Shown: positions 26,467 through 35,536 of the stretch, one piece after another
Numbering within the stretch: the stretch's first letter is position 1
Layout: every line of letters begins with the position of its first letter
Assembly (NCBI GenBank): GCA_964409905.1
Contig: CAYPET010000004.1
Coordinates: forward strand, 62,001-126,000
DNA from: JAGNRR01 sp964409905
GTDB lineage: Bacteria; Bacteroidota; Bacteroidia; Chitinophagales; Chitinophagaceae
Reading direction: 5' to 3'
Length of the DNA: 64,000 nucleotides
Translations under genes and position numbers: made by a program
The notes under the pieces: generated by a model
Database searches by the model: none
Told to the model about the DNA's origin: nothing
What the model saw: only the letters and a program-made list of their open reading frames with translations

Positions 26467-27966
26467 ATGGCACAATCGCTCAGACAAGTACAAACGCAAA
26501 CGTTGAAGCTTTCTCCTCAGCAAATACAACTGATGAAGCTTTTGCAAGTGCCTACCGTGAGCCTAGAAGAACGTATTGATATTGAAATACAAGATAATCC
26601 TGCCTTAGAATATCAGGAAGAAGAAAAAGACGATAAAACCTTAGAAGAAAAAACCGAGGAAGAAGTTCAAAAAGAATTTAATAACGATGAGCAGGATTAT
26701 GCCAATGATTTTGACGAATACGGTGCTGTAGATGTTACTACATACCTTGGAGAGCCAGATTTAGCACCGGCTTATCAATATGCTGATAATTATTATGATC
26801 AAGATGAGGATGATGAGAAGGCACCAATCGTCCAACATGCACTGGAAAAAACTTTTAGAGAAAATCTAAGTTCGCAAATTGAAATGCTGCCTTTAACAGA
26901 CGCAGAAAAATTAGTAGCAGAATTTCTAGTTGGTAGCGTGGATGACGATGGGTATCTAAGGCGAGATATTACTGCATTGCGCGATGATTTGGCCTTCAGA
27001 CAAAACATTCATATTGACGAACCAAGCTTGCGCTATATTTTAGATCAGGCTAAAGAGATGGAACCGGCAGGTGTTTTTGCAGTTAACTTGCAGGAATGCT
27101 TGCTCCTGCAGTTGAAACGAAAAAAGGAAACTAAAGAACGAAAACTGGCTATTAAAACCATTCAGGATTATTTTGATGAGTTTTCGAAAAAGCATTACAA
27201 AAAAATAATTAAGGCGCTTCATATTGATGAAGAAACAATGAAAGCAATTGTTGATGAAATTATTCGGTTGAACCCGAAGCCGGGTGGCGTGGTGTCGCCG
27301 AACAACAAGGTTGCCAACTTTCTGATACCCGACTTTACTGTTATCAATGATAATGGCGAGTTGGAATTGCTATTGAATTCAAAAAATGCACCTGAGTTGC
27401 GTGTATCCGGTACTTATAGAAACATGCTTGAATCTTATCAAGAAAGTAAGCACAAAACAAAACAACAAAAAGAAGCTGTACTTTTCATTAAACAAAAAAT
27501 AGACGCTGCCAAGTGGTTTATTGATGCAATTAAACAGCGTCAGCAAACGCTTACTATGACCATGGATACCATCATGCGGCTGCAAGAAGCATTTTTTTTA
27601 ACAGGCGATGAAACCACCATTAAGCCTATGATATTAAAGGATATTGCTGATCGTACTGGCTTTGATATTTCTACTATTTCGCGTGTGGTAAACAGTAAGT
27701 TTGTTCAGACTGAGTTTGGTACGTTTAAATTGAAATTCTTTTTTTCAGAAAGCCTCAGTACTGTTGATGGTGATGATGTTTCAACGAAGGAGGTGAAAAA
27801 GATTTTGCAGGATATTATTGCGGAAGAAAACAAAAAGAAACCGCATAGCGATGAAAAGTTAACAAAATTGTTACTCGAGAAGGGGTACAACATTGCACGT
27901 CGCACTGTAGCTAAATATCGTGAACAACTGAACATTCCGGTGGCGCGATTGCGTAAGGAATTATAA
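26467..27966 (+). CDS. rpoN: RNA polymerase sigma-54 factor
   Basis: The 499-residue alternative sigma factor that needs AAA+ activators to open promoters. Region I is Gln/Leu-rich (MAQSLRQVQTQTLKLSPQQIQLMKLLQ). An acidic region II follows (about residues 50-120). The C-terminal RpoN box is present as IARRTVAKYREQLNIP, seven residues from the basic end. The ATG at 26467 gives the canonical N-terminus; the TTG at 26455 was rejected. No sigma-54 activator gene is in the window. Confidence 0.96.
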   Translation: MAQSLRQVQTQTLKLSPQQIQLMKLLQVPTVSLEERIDIEIQDNPALEYQEEEKDDKTLEEKTEEEVQKEFNNDEQDYANDFDEYGAVDVTTYLGEPDLAPAYQYADNYYDQDEDDEKAPIVQHALEKTFRENLSSQIEMLPLTDAEKLVAEFLVGSVDDDGYLRRDITALRDDLAFRQNIHIDEPSLRYILDQAKEMEPAGVFAVNLQECLLLQLKRKKETKERKLAIKTIQDYFDEFSKKHYKKIIKALHIDEETMKAIVDEIIRLNPKPGGVVSPNNKVANFLIPDFTVINDNGELELLLNSKNAPELRVSGTYRNMLESYQESKHKTKQQKEAVLFIKQKIDAAKWFIDAIKQRQQTLTMTMDTIMRLQEAFFLTGDETTIKPMILKDIADRTGFDISTISRVVNSKFVQTEFGTFKLKFFFSESLSTVDGDDVSTKEVKKILQDIIAEENKKKPHSDEKLTKLLLEKGYNIARRTVAKYREQLNIPVARLRKEL

Positions 27967-27976
27967 AACCTGAACT

Positions 27977-28381
27977 ATGAAAAAAGATTGGAAGTATTTG
28001 TTGGAGCGTGGTCTGTCAGTTGTATCAGCCACAATATTATTTTGGACCGTTTACTTTAAGCTAACAGCCCAACCAACGAGTATCGAGTTGTTTTCTGCAC
28101 TTTGTGTTGAGCCTTGGGGTCGTTGGACAGTGGGCATTTTGGAAAGTATTGCAGCTTTGGTATTATTGTTTCGCAGTGTATCGTTCCATGGGGCTTTATT
28201 GTCATTCGGAATAATGGGGGGTGCAATCATTGCGCACTTAAGTTCCTTAGGTATCCAGTACCAGGGCGATTATTCCCTATTCATACTGGCTGTCTTTGTT
28301 TTTGTTTCCAGTATTGTCATTATGATTTTACGAAAGGAGGACATCCTTAAATTTATTGAAGAGTCAAAAAATATGCGTTAA
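27977..28381 (+). CDS. DoxX-like small membrane protein
   Basis: A 134-residue protein with four predicted transmembrane helices, in the size and pattern of DoxX/DoxD-like proteins (ERGLSVVSATILFWTVYFKL; ILESIAALVLLF; GALLSFGIMGGAIIAHLSSLG; LFILAVFVFVSSIVIMIL). It lacks motifs that define a reaction. It begins ten bases after rpoN and may be co-transcribed with it. The assignment to DoxX is by hydropathy and a few residues only. Confidence 0.65.
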   Translation: MKKDWKYLLERGLSVVSATILFWTVYFKLTAQPTSIELFSALCVEPWGRWTVGILESIAALVLLFRSVSFHGALLSFGIMGGAIIAHLSSLGIQYQGDYSLFILAVFVFVSSIVIMILRKEDILKFIEESKNMR

Positions 28382-28416
28382 AAAAAGAACTCTCTGGAAA
28401 ATAATCCAGAGAGTTC
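28381..28416 (-). terminator. Terminator for the VWA gene
   Basis: An 11-bp perfect stem (GAACTCTCTGG at 28387-28397 with CCAGAGAGTTC at 28406-28416, 8-base loop) is followed on the minus strand by a run of Ts (28386-28381). It lies between the convergent DoxX-like and VWA genes. The T-tract orientation shows it terminates the minus-strand gene. Confidence 0.8.
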
Positions 28417-28450
28417 AATGCAAAGTTATTTACGATGATTCTGTAAAGCC

Positions 28451-29857
28451 CTATTTTTTTCTTCGAATTTGATAATTCACGCTTTTATTTGATTTTTGAA
28501 TAATCTTCTTCTGATCCTCGCTTATTGATTCAATGTTTTGGATTTCCGTGTCATAAAGTTGATTTGCCGATTGCGCACGTTGTAACTCTGCTGATTGTTT
28601 TATAAGCGCCGGTCTTGATGATAGAAATTCTTGTGTCTCCTTGACAATGTTTTTACCCTTATCATATTCCCCGCGGTCAATGGCCTGCATGGCTACCTCC
28701 ATCTTATGATTGGTTTCTTGTAGTACAACTTGCGCTTCAACCCACTCGCTGAAATATTCGTTGTAAATGGTTTCACTGTTCGTAAACTGCTGAATATTTC
28801 TTACAGCCAACACAGCATTTTTTTCATTTGTGGTATTCCGATAGTCAAGTCTTGTATAGAATGGTAATTGGTTTGGTAGTTGCGTATTATTGATTCTGTA
28901 CTTCATCAAAATGCCTTTAGTTTCATTAGAAAAAATATCGTTTAGCTTAATACTTACCTGATTTCCTTGCTGGATGTGAGAATATCCATAAACTTTTAAT
29001 ACCTGAACATTGTTTGGAATTGTTATTTGCAACTGACTGTTTTGGGCTACTACCTCCATAATCCCATTGAGTTCCTTGCGGAAAATATCAGCTATATCAC
29101 TAGGGCGTTGAATGAAATAATAGTTGCCATTACCATTTTCGGCCATACTGGTCATAAGGTCTTCGTTATAGTCGCTACCCACACCGAAAGTTGAAATGGC
29201 AATATTTTGCTGGCGAAATTTATCCTGAACAATACGATTTATTCGTTGCGGATCTGTAATGCCTTCATTGGCCAAGCCATCGCTCAACAATAATACGCGA
29301 TTAATGTAGCCGCTGCGATAGTACTGCTGAACTTCTTCGTAACCCCGCATGGCACCGCCCATTAAATTGGTAGATCCACGATCATAGATATTGTCAATTT
29401 TGCGTTTTATCTCGGCTTTGTTACTTACTGGCGATTGGTGATGCAGTGTTGTTACTTCTTGGTCGTAGACAATTACTGATATAAAATCATTTTCATTTAA
29501 TTGATCGACAAGATAACTCGCTGCTTTTTTTGCATTTCGTATTTTATCGCCACTCATAGAGCCACTTCTGTCCAATACAATAGATAAATTCAGGGGTGGT
29601 CTTTGATAATGCTGGTTTCGATATTGGTCTGCCACGATTTCTACATAGTAGTATCCCTCCGTATTGTTGGCGGTATAATAGTCATTTTGAAGGCCTACCG
29701 AAAGCTTGATTAAGCCCGATGAGCTTGTTTGTTTTGATTGCCCTCGATATTTGATATCGGGCTTGGCTTCGGGATTAGGCTGATAGAATGAGGATAGGGC
29801 CATTATGCCTACTAAACCCAGAAATGATAAAAAGATAGCTGCAATTGAACGTTTCAT
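28451..29857 (-). CDS. VWA domain protein, exported or membrane-anchored
   Basis: A 468-residue protein with an N-terminal signal or anchor helix (MKRSIAAIFLSFLGLVGIMALSSFY) and a von Willebrand factor A domain at about residues 85-270. The metal-ion-dependent adhesion site is complete: DRSGSMSGDK (DxSxS), the Thr in GSTNLMGG and the Asp in LSDGLANEG. The C-terminal 190 residues form a beta domain followed by helices with an Arg/Lys-rich end. It probably mediates metal-dependent protein contacts in the envelope. Neighbours do not indicate a partner. Confidence 0.85.
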   Translation of the reverse strand: MKRSIAAIFLSFLGLVGIMALSSFYQPNPEAKPDIKYRGQSKQTSSSGLIKLSVGLQNDYYTANNTEGYYYVEIVADQYRNQHYQRPPLNLSIVLDRSGSMSGDKIRNAKKAASYLVDQLNENDFISVIVYDQEVTTLHHQSPVSNKAEIKRKIDNIYDRGSTNLMGGAMRGYEEVQQYYRSGYINRVLLLSDGLANEGITDPQRINRIVQDKFRQQNIAISTFGVGSDYNEDLMTSMAENGNGNYYFIQRPSDIADIFRKELNGIMEVVAQNSQLQITIPNNVQVLKVYGYSHIQQGNQVSIKLNDIFSNETKGILMKYRINNTQLPNQLPFYTRLDYRNTTNEKNAVLAVRNIQQFTNSETIYNEYFSEWVEAQVVLQETNHKMEVAMQAIDRGEYDKGKNIVKETQEFLSSRPALIKQSAELQRAQSANQLYDTEIQNIESISEDQKKIIQKSNKSVNYQIRRKK

Positions 29858-29934
29858 AATTAAAATATTTTATAGTTTTAATAGAGATGCAGGGCTGCTA
29901 CATTTTCCATAAAATATTTTAATAATTTTTTTTG

Positions 29935-30864
29935 CTAAGGTTTTTCACCTGCATAAGTCACTAGGGCAAGTTGATTGCCAATGGGCGAAACGACGATGCG
30001 GTAAAAACTATAAATACCAAACGGATGTAAGTCCAGAAAGGCTTCCCATTCTGATGTGCTTGATCTAAAAATGTTTTGTTTTCGGTAGATGAAACCATCT
30101 TTTCCCATCAACAAATCCTTGCCACGCAACAGCGCAAAGTCTTCAGCGCCCTCAAGACACTTTGTCAAAATCTGGTCTGGTGGAATGCTGTCGTACTTCC
30201 GTGTACCAATGCGTTTTGGGTTTAGAATTCGAATAGTCCAATTGACTGTATCCGTTTTGTCAACATAAAGAATACTACCTCGGTTGTTTAATATGCATCT
30301 GCCGATATGGCTTTGCAGCTCCTGGCTCTTGCCAAAAGGAATGTTATGCTTTTTTAATGTAAATGGTTCTGGCACATGAAAGGCTAGCAGGTCCACCATA
30401 TTCTTCCAGCAATAATAACCGAAGGTTTTTTGTTCAGGGAATAAGATGGTTGGTTTTTTACCTTTCATATTATAGGTACAAAGATGTTGAGTGACTGTAT
30501 CACGATCCACACGCACACAAGAAATACGATTGCCATCAGGTGTTAGCATTGGCGAATATTCTGACTCATACTTAGTATGGGTGATGTGTTTGATTTTTTT
30601 TGATTTAATCGTGTATTTATAAATGTCTGTCTTGCCTTCTTTTTTTCCATTACTCACAAAATATAAGGTTTCTCCATCACGGGTGAAATAAGGTTGGTTG
30701 TTATAACCATTACCTACATTTATTTTTCGCGGATTGTTTAGTTTATATCCACCCGCCTGATATTGTACTTCAAAAAGCCAAATGGCTGTTTTGGGTAGCT
30801 GCCCATGAGCGGTCAGTACAACAAAGCCCAAAAAGAAAACAAAGAAAATTAGTTTTTTTGCCAT
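29935..30864 (-). CDS. PD40 (TolB-like) beta-propeller protein, exported
   Basis: A 309-residue exported protein. A signal peptide (MAKKLIFFVFFLGFVVLTAHGQ) is followed by WD40-like PD40 repeats: NQPYFTRDGETLYFVSNGKKEGKTDIYKY and EYSPMLTPDGNRISCVRVDRD. These form a propeller of the type found in TolB and in T9SS-associated periplasmic proteins. Blades in the C-terminal half are divergent. Function unknown. It is separated from the VWA gene by 77 AT-rich bases. Confidence 0.75.
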   Translation of the reverse strand: MAKKLIFFVFFLGFVVLTAHGQLPKTAIWLFEVQYQAGGYKLNNPRKINVGNGYNNQPYFTRDGETLYFVSNGKKEGKTDIYKYTIKSKKIKHITHTKYESEYSPMLTPDGNRISCVRVDRDTVTQHLCTYNMKGKKPTILFPEQKTFGYYCWKNMVDLLAFHVPEPFTLKKHNIPFGKSQELQSHIGRCILNNRGSILYVDKTDTVNWTIRILNPKRIGTRKYDSIPPDQILTKCLEGAEDFALLRGKDLLMGKDGFIYRKQNIFRSSTSEWEAFLDLHPFGIYSFYRIVVSPIGNQLALVTYAGEKP

Positions 30865-30967
30865 GGATTAGAAAAGTATAAAGATAAAAAACTTGTCACT
30901 AACTATACGGTTATTATATGGAGCTCGTATAAACACGATCCGATTTTTTCACCTTAGAACAAATGAG

Positions 30968-32593
30968 TTAATTGGTTGCCGTGCTGGTAAACTCAAACTT
31001 CTTGCCATCAAATAATCCTTTGTCGCTAAGCTTAAGGTTTGGTATCACCAGCAATGCCATAAAGCTCAATGTCATAAAGGGCGCTGATAAATTACTGCCT
31101 AATGCTTTTGCCTTTTGATCCAGCCTACTGTATGCAATACCTACTTCTTTAGCAGACATTGTGCTCATTAATCCTGCTATGGGCAATGGTAATACATCTA
31201 GTTCGTCATGATTCACTACACAGATACCACCTTTATTTTCAACCAAGGTATTTATGGCCGAAACCATTTCTTCATCACTTGCACCAACACAAATAATATT
31301 GTGACAATCGTGCGCAACGGTAGATGCAATGGCTCCTTTTTTCAATCCGAAATTTTTAATAAACGCAATTGCCGGCGGCGCTGTTTTGTATCGATTGATA
31401 ACGGCAATTTTCAGTATATCGTTTTCTGTATCTTGTACTATTCTGCCTGCATGTATTTTGGGCTTTTCAAAAATCATGTTTGTAATCAACTGGCCATCTA
31501 ATGCTTCTATCACCCGAATGCTTTGGGTATCGAAGGCTTCAAATGCTAAATCCGTAACGCTAATCTTTTGGGTCTCAAATCGATTGATAGGCGCTTGTTG
31601 GAATTGAGGGATGCTGCATTGGTTATTTTCATAAACACTTTGACCCTTTATGTAGGTGGCTACTATATTAAACGTGCTCGGGTGGTCAACGATAATAAAA
31701 TCTGCACTGTCGCCTACCCGAACTTGTCCGATGGGCAATTGGTAATGTTCTATCGCATTGATGGATGCGGCACGCAATACTGCAAATAAATCAAACCCCT
31801 TTTCAATTGTCCGTTTGACATGGTGATTAATATGATGCAGTAATAAAGCGTCAGGATGTTTATCGTCGCAGCAAAACATAATATCGTTGGGATAATCATG
31901 CAGTAAATCGATCAATGCATCAAAGTTTTTGGCAGCGCTTCCTTCACGGATTAGGATTTTCATGCCCAACTGCAGTTTGCCCAATGCCTCTTCTTTCGTA
32001 AAACATTCATGGTCCGTGCTAATGCCTGCGGCTATATATTTTTTTGCATCCTCGCCCATCAGCCCCGGTGCATGGCCATCAATAGGTTTGCGATACTTTT
32101 TGGCAGCAGCAATTTTTTTCATCACTTCCTCATCTTCTTGTAATACGCCGGGATAGTTCATCATCTCGCTGAGATAAAGAATTTCTTTTCGGGCAAGTAA
32201 TTGATCGATTTGGTCGGCATCGATAGTAGCACCGGTTGTTTCAAATTGAGTAGCTGGCACGCAACTGGGTGCACCGAAAAAAAAATAGAACGGAACTTTT
32301 TTACCGTTTTCTATCATATAATCAATGCCATCAATGCCACAAACATTGGCTATCTCGTGCGGGTCACTAACAGTGGCTATGGTGCCATGTTGAACCGCAA
32401 TGCGGGCAAACTCGGCCGGGAGTAGCATGGAACTTTCAATATGAATGTGAGCATCAACAAGCCCGGGTAATAGGTAGCCTGTGCAGGGGGTATCTATTTC
32501 TTCAATCGAGCTGATGCTGCCATTATCAATCGTTATCCTAGCTGGAAAAATGGTTTTATGATGGAGGTCAATAAGGTTATGTTCAAGAATCAT
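30968..32593 (-). CDS. ade: Adenine deaminase
   Basis: A 541-residue amidohydrolase converting adenine to hypoxanthine and ammonia in purine salvage. The metal-binding start of the barrel is clear (LLPGLVDAHIHIESSMLLP). It is followed by the adenine-deaminase signatures GTIATVSDPHEIANVCG, IDGHAPGLMG, GISTDHECFTKEEA and FCCDDKHPD. The C-terminal domain with VAHDCHNIICVGAS is also typical. It diverges from the T9SS cargo gene at 32632 with 38 bases between starts; a TAAGTTTG box (32627-32620, minus strand) may drive it. Confidence 0.95.
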   Translation of the reverse strand: MILEHNLIDLHHKTIFPARITIDNGSISSIEEIDTPCTGYLLPGLVDAHIHIESSMLLPAEFARIAVQHGTIATVSDPHEIANVCGIDGIDYMIENGKKVPFYFFFGAPSCVPATQFETTGATIDADQIDQLLARKEILYLSEMMNYPGVLQEDEEVMKKIAAAKKYRKPIDGHAPGLMGEDAKKYIAAGISTDHECFTKEEALGKLQLGMKILIREGSAAKNFDALIDLLHDYPNDIMFCCDDKHPDALLLHHINHHVKRTIEKGFDLFAVLRAASINAIEHYQLPIGQVRVGDSADFIIVDHPSTFNIVATYIKGQSVYENNQCSIPQFQQAPINRFETQKISVTDLAFEAFDTQSIRVIEALDGQLITNMIFEKPKIHAGRIVQDTENDILKIAVINRYKTAPPAIAFIKNFGLKKGAIASTVAHDCHNIICVGASDEEMVSAINTLVENKGGICVVNHDELDVLPLPIAGLMSTMSAKEVGIAYSRLDQKAKALGSNLSAPFMTLSFMALLVIPNLKLSDKGLFDGKKFEFTSTATN

Positions 32594-32631
32594 TGTGATG
32601 ATTTGGGTGTAATTTTAAACAAACTTAAGGT

Positions 32632-33585
32632 ATGAAAAAATTATTGAGTGGGCTTGTTTTGATGCTGCTGGCGAATGTGGTATCTGCTCAAGTGTGTGAT
32701 TATATCGGTTTGGGTGGGCCTTACCTCATAGATAGCAGTGACTTCTCTGGCGGTCAAGGAAGTAATTTTTATTACAAAGTAGATACAACCTTGACTTCGA
32801 ATTTGTGGCAGGTGGGGGCTGTAGGAAAAAATGGTTTTCCGGCCAATACGTTTGGCAGCCAAGCCATGCAAACCGATACAGCAAATGCCTATGACACTAG
32901 CAATGTGAGCATTTTTTATGTTTGGACTGATAGTGCTGCACAGCTTGGCCCCGATTCAGTATTTTCTATTCATTTCTGGCATTACTATGATGTTGACTCT
33001 GTAGGGGATTCTTGCCTGGTGCAGATAAGTCTAGATTCCGGCAAGACATGGCTTCATTATGCTGATGTTATGCAACTTCCGCATCTGGATTATGACTATC
33101 AGGCTCCGAATGCTATTATGCCCTATAATTCTGGTAAATTCCTATGGACTGGGAAGAGTAATGGATGGCAACAAGTTAAAATTTGTTTCAACTATTTTTT
33201 GTTGAAACCCACACGCAACATCAATTGGCCGATAGGGTATCGCTTTTTATTCAAAAGTGACACCATTCAAAATAATAAACCGGGATGGGTAATTGATAAA
33301 ATTCGATTCCGGACACCGGCTGCTTTCGGCGCTGTTCGAGATTATCAAAATAATACCTTGCCTATTTATCCCAATCCAGGTATAGGAGGAAAATTTTATA
33401 TCGATTTTCCTAGTACTTATATCACCGGACAATTTTATGTATTTAACTTTTTAGGGCAACATGTAAAAACAATACCGCTCACCGAATATATTGATTTGAG
33501 CGCTTTGCCATCGGGCGTGTATAGTTACAAGGCTGTATTTGAGAATACGCAGCAATGGTATAGCGGCAAGATTGAAATACGCTAA
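32632..33585 (+). CDS. Secreted protein with T9SS type A sorting domain
   Basis: A 317-residue exported protein. A signal peptide (MKKLLSGLVLMLLANVVSAQ) leads to a beta-rich domain of unknown function. The C-terminal 80 residues are a T9SS type A sorting domain (LPIYPNPGIGGKFYIDF ... FNFLGQHVKTIPL ... LPSGVYSYKAVFENTQQWYSGKIEIR). The central region (VFSIHFWHYYDVDSVGDSCLVQISLDSGKTW) resembles jelly-roll or lectin-like domains but is not assignable. Confidence 0.82.
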   Translation: MKKLLSGLVLMLLANVVSAQVCDYIGLGGPYLIDSSDFSGGQGSNFYYKVDTTLTSNLWQVGAVGKNGFPANTFGSQAMQTDTANAYDTSNVSIFYVWTDSAAQLGPDSVFSIHFWHYYDVDSVGDSCLVQISLDSGKTWLHYADVMQLPHLDYDYQAPNAIMPYNSGKFLWTGKSNGWQQVKICFNYFLLKPTRNINWPIGYRFLFKSDTIQNNKPGWVIDKIRFRTPAAFGAVRDYQNNTLPIYPNPGIGGKFYIDFPSTYITGQFYVFNFLGQHVKTIPLTEYIDLSALPSGVYSYKAVFENTQQWYSGKIEIR

Positions 33586-33588
33586 GAA

Positions 33589-34308
33589 TTATTTGTCCCA
33601 CTTACGCAATTGCTGCAGTGTGGCGCGCATATCCTTGAATAATTTAGCTTCTGCTACAACTGTTTTGCCAGATGCATCAGCAAAAGCTATCCGGTGTGCA
33701 TGCAAGGCTAGTCTTGATAATATTGGGCGTTCTTGCTCTTCATCCTGCGCCAAATTGTAACGACGCTTGATGCTGGAAACTAAAAACTCATTGGATGAAC
33801 TGTAGAAAGGGTCACATAAAACCGGATGGCCAATATGCTCCAGATGCACACGAATTTGGTGCATGCGGCCGGTATAAATGACACACGACAGCAGCGCATA
33901 ATGTTGATACTGTTCCAATACGTTGTAAACAGTTTTGGCTTCTTTACCGTAGGTGTTGTTGACCACTACCAAGTGTTGTTTACTCGGGTGGCCAAGTAGT
34001 TTTTCCTCTATGGTGCCGCTTTGCTGTTCAAACTGACCATGGGCAATTACCAAATACTCTTTCGCAACTTCATGATTTTCGAAGGCCATGGATGCAAACC
34101 GATGCGCGGCGGCATTCTTTGCAAATACAATACAACCACTAGTGTCCTTATCAATGCGGTGCACGATAAAAATTTCATTATACCTTCTGCGCAATAAATC
34201 TGTCAGGTTGTTCGGATTTCCGTAATGATCCGGTATGCTCAACAATCCACTCGGTTTGTTCAGAATGACGTAATCATTATTTTCAAAAAGGATTTCCGGA
34301 AATTTCAT
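33589..34308 (-). CDS. RluA-family pseudouridine synthase
   Basis: A 239-residue RNA pseudouridine synthase. The catalytic Asp lies in IVHRIDKDTSGCIVFAK (family HRLDxxTSG). Other signatures are VLNKPSGLLS near the N-terminus and TGRMHQIRVHLEHIGHPVLCDPFY near the C-terminus. There is no S4 domain, so it is of the short RluA/TruC type. It is the last of three neighbouring minus-strand RNA-modification genes. Target uridine unknown. Confidence 0.92.
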   Translation of the reverse strand: MKFPEILFENNDYVILNKPSGLLSIPDHYGNPNNLTDLLRRRYNEIFIVHRIDKDTSGCIVFAKNAAAHRFASMAFENHEVAKEYLVIAHGQFEQQSGTIEEKLLGHPSKQHLVVVNNTYGKEAKTVYNVLEQYQHYALLSCVIYTGRMHQIRVHLEHIGHPVLCDPFYSSSNEFLVSSIKRRYNLAQDEEQERPILSRLALHAHRIAFADASGKTVVAEAKLFKDMRATLQQLRKWDK

Positions 34309-34376
34309 ACAATTAATATTACTACAAGGTTAAAACGATATCAGTATAGCCGAATTACGCGTCTTGTTTCGTTGGC

Positions 34377-35528
34377 TTATTTAAAATGTTTTAGAAAAAG
34401 GATTTCTCTATCGCTCAGCGCTCGCCATTTGCCCCGAGGTAGGTTTTTCTTGGTAAGTCCGGCATACATCACACGGTCAAGATGTTTTACTTCGTAGCCC
34501 AGATGCTCAAAAATGCGGCGCACGATGCGGTTCTTTCCTATGTGAATTTCTATGCCAACTTCTTTTTTATTCTCCAGGTTTGTGTAGGCCAGTGTGTCAA
34601 CTTTGGCAATGCCATCCTCGAGTTTTAGGCCTTGCAAAATATTGTCAAAATGCGCCTGTGTAAGTGCTTTGTCTAATTTGACTTGATAAACTTTTTTATT
34701 TTTAAAACTGGGGTGTGAGAGTTTCTGTGCCAAATGCCCGTCATTGGTGAGTAGTAATAAACCAGTAGTATTTCTGTCTAATCGACCTACAGGGAAAATG
34801 CGCTCCTTAACGTCCTTAAATAAATCCATGACTGTTTTACGTCCTTCAGGGTCATCAGTGGTGGTGATATAATCTTTTGCTTTATTGAGTAGAAAATATA
34901 CTTGCTTCTCTTGCGTGGCTACATCGTTTCCTTGATAGGTAACGATATCATTTTCTGCTACCTTGTAGCCCGGCTCTTTATTCACCACGCCATTGACTAA
35001 CACTTCACCATTTTTGATTAAATCAGCCGCTTCACGCCGCGAGCATATACCGGCTCGGGAAATGAATTTGTTTAACGGCATTTTTTCCTCAATCAATTCT
35101 TTCTCGGTAAATCGTTTTTCGGGAGCAACAAATTTTTCCTTAAACGTTCGTTTGCCGGTAGAAGTCCGATTGGGTTTGTACTCGTCTTTACGAGGATTGG
35201 TGCTTGGGGGTAGCACGTCAACATCATTTTTACGAATTTTAAAATCTTCCTTCTTCTTTTTGAATTTGCTTTCTTTAAAATTGCTGAAGTAATCCTGCTC
35301 GGTTTTCTTTGGTTTGCTGGCAGTAGCAGTCGAACTCGCGTTCCGCTCTTTAGCCGAAAAGACATTTTTTCTTTTAGACTTTTCTGTACTATCGTAACTG
35401 CGTGGTGCACGACTCGTTTTGTTGCCGCTTTCACTGGCCGGTTTTTTGAAGCTTTTTTGAGGTGCTTCTTGCGGCTGTTGTTTCGAAACGGCTTCGCGCG
35501 AGATAGTATTTTTTCTTTGTTTTTTCAT
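34377..35528 (-). CDS. RsuA/RluB-family pseudouridine synthase with long basic N-terminal extension
   Basis: A 383-residue rRNA pseudouridine synthase. Residues 1-149 are a low-complexity, Lys/Arg/Ser-rich extension. From about residue 150 an S4 RNA-binding domain (MPLNKFISRAGICSRREAADLIKNGEVLVNG) precedes the catalytic domain with FPVGRLDRNTTGLLLLTND. The C-terminus NRIVRRIFEHLGYEVKHLDRVMYAG is typical of RluB/RsuA. The ATG at 35528 lies eight bases after the rlmN stop. Such extensions are common in Bacteroidota copies and may bind rRNA. Confidence 0.92.
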   Translation of the reverse strand: MKKQRKNTISREAVSKQQPQEAPQKSFKKPASESGNKTSRAPRSYDSTEKSKRKNVFSAKERNASSTATASKPKKTEQDYFSNFKESKFKKKKEDFKIRKNDVDVLPPSTNPRKDEYKPNRTSTGKRTFKEKFVAPEKRFTEKELIEEKMPLNKFISRAGICSRREAADLIKNGEVLVNGVVNKEPGYKVAENDIVTYQGNDVATQEKQVYFLLNKAKDYITTTDDPEGRKTVMDLFKDVKERIFPVGRLDRNTTGLLLLTNDGHLAQKLSHPSFKNKKVYQVKLDKALTQAHFDNILQGLKLEDGIAKVDTLAYTNLENKKEVGIEIHIGKNRIVRRIFEHLGYEVKHLDRVMYAGLTKKNLPRGKWRALSDREILFLKHFK

Positions 35529-35536
35529 AAAATTTG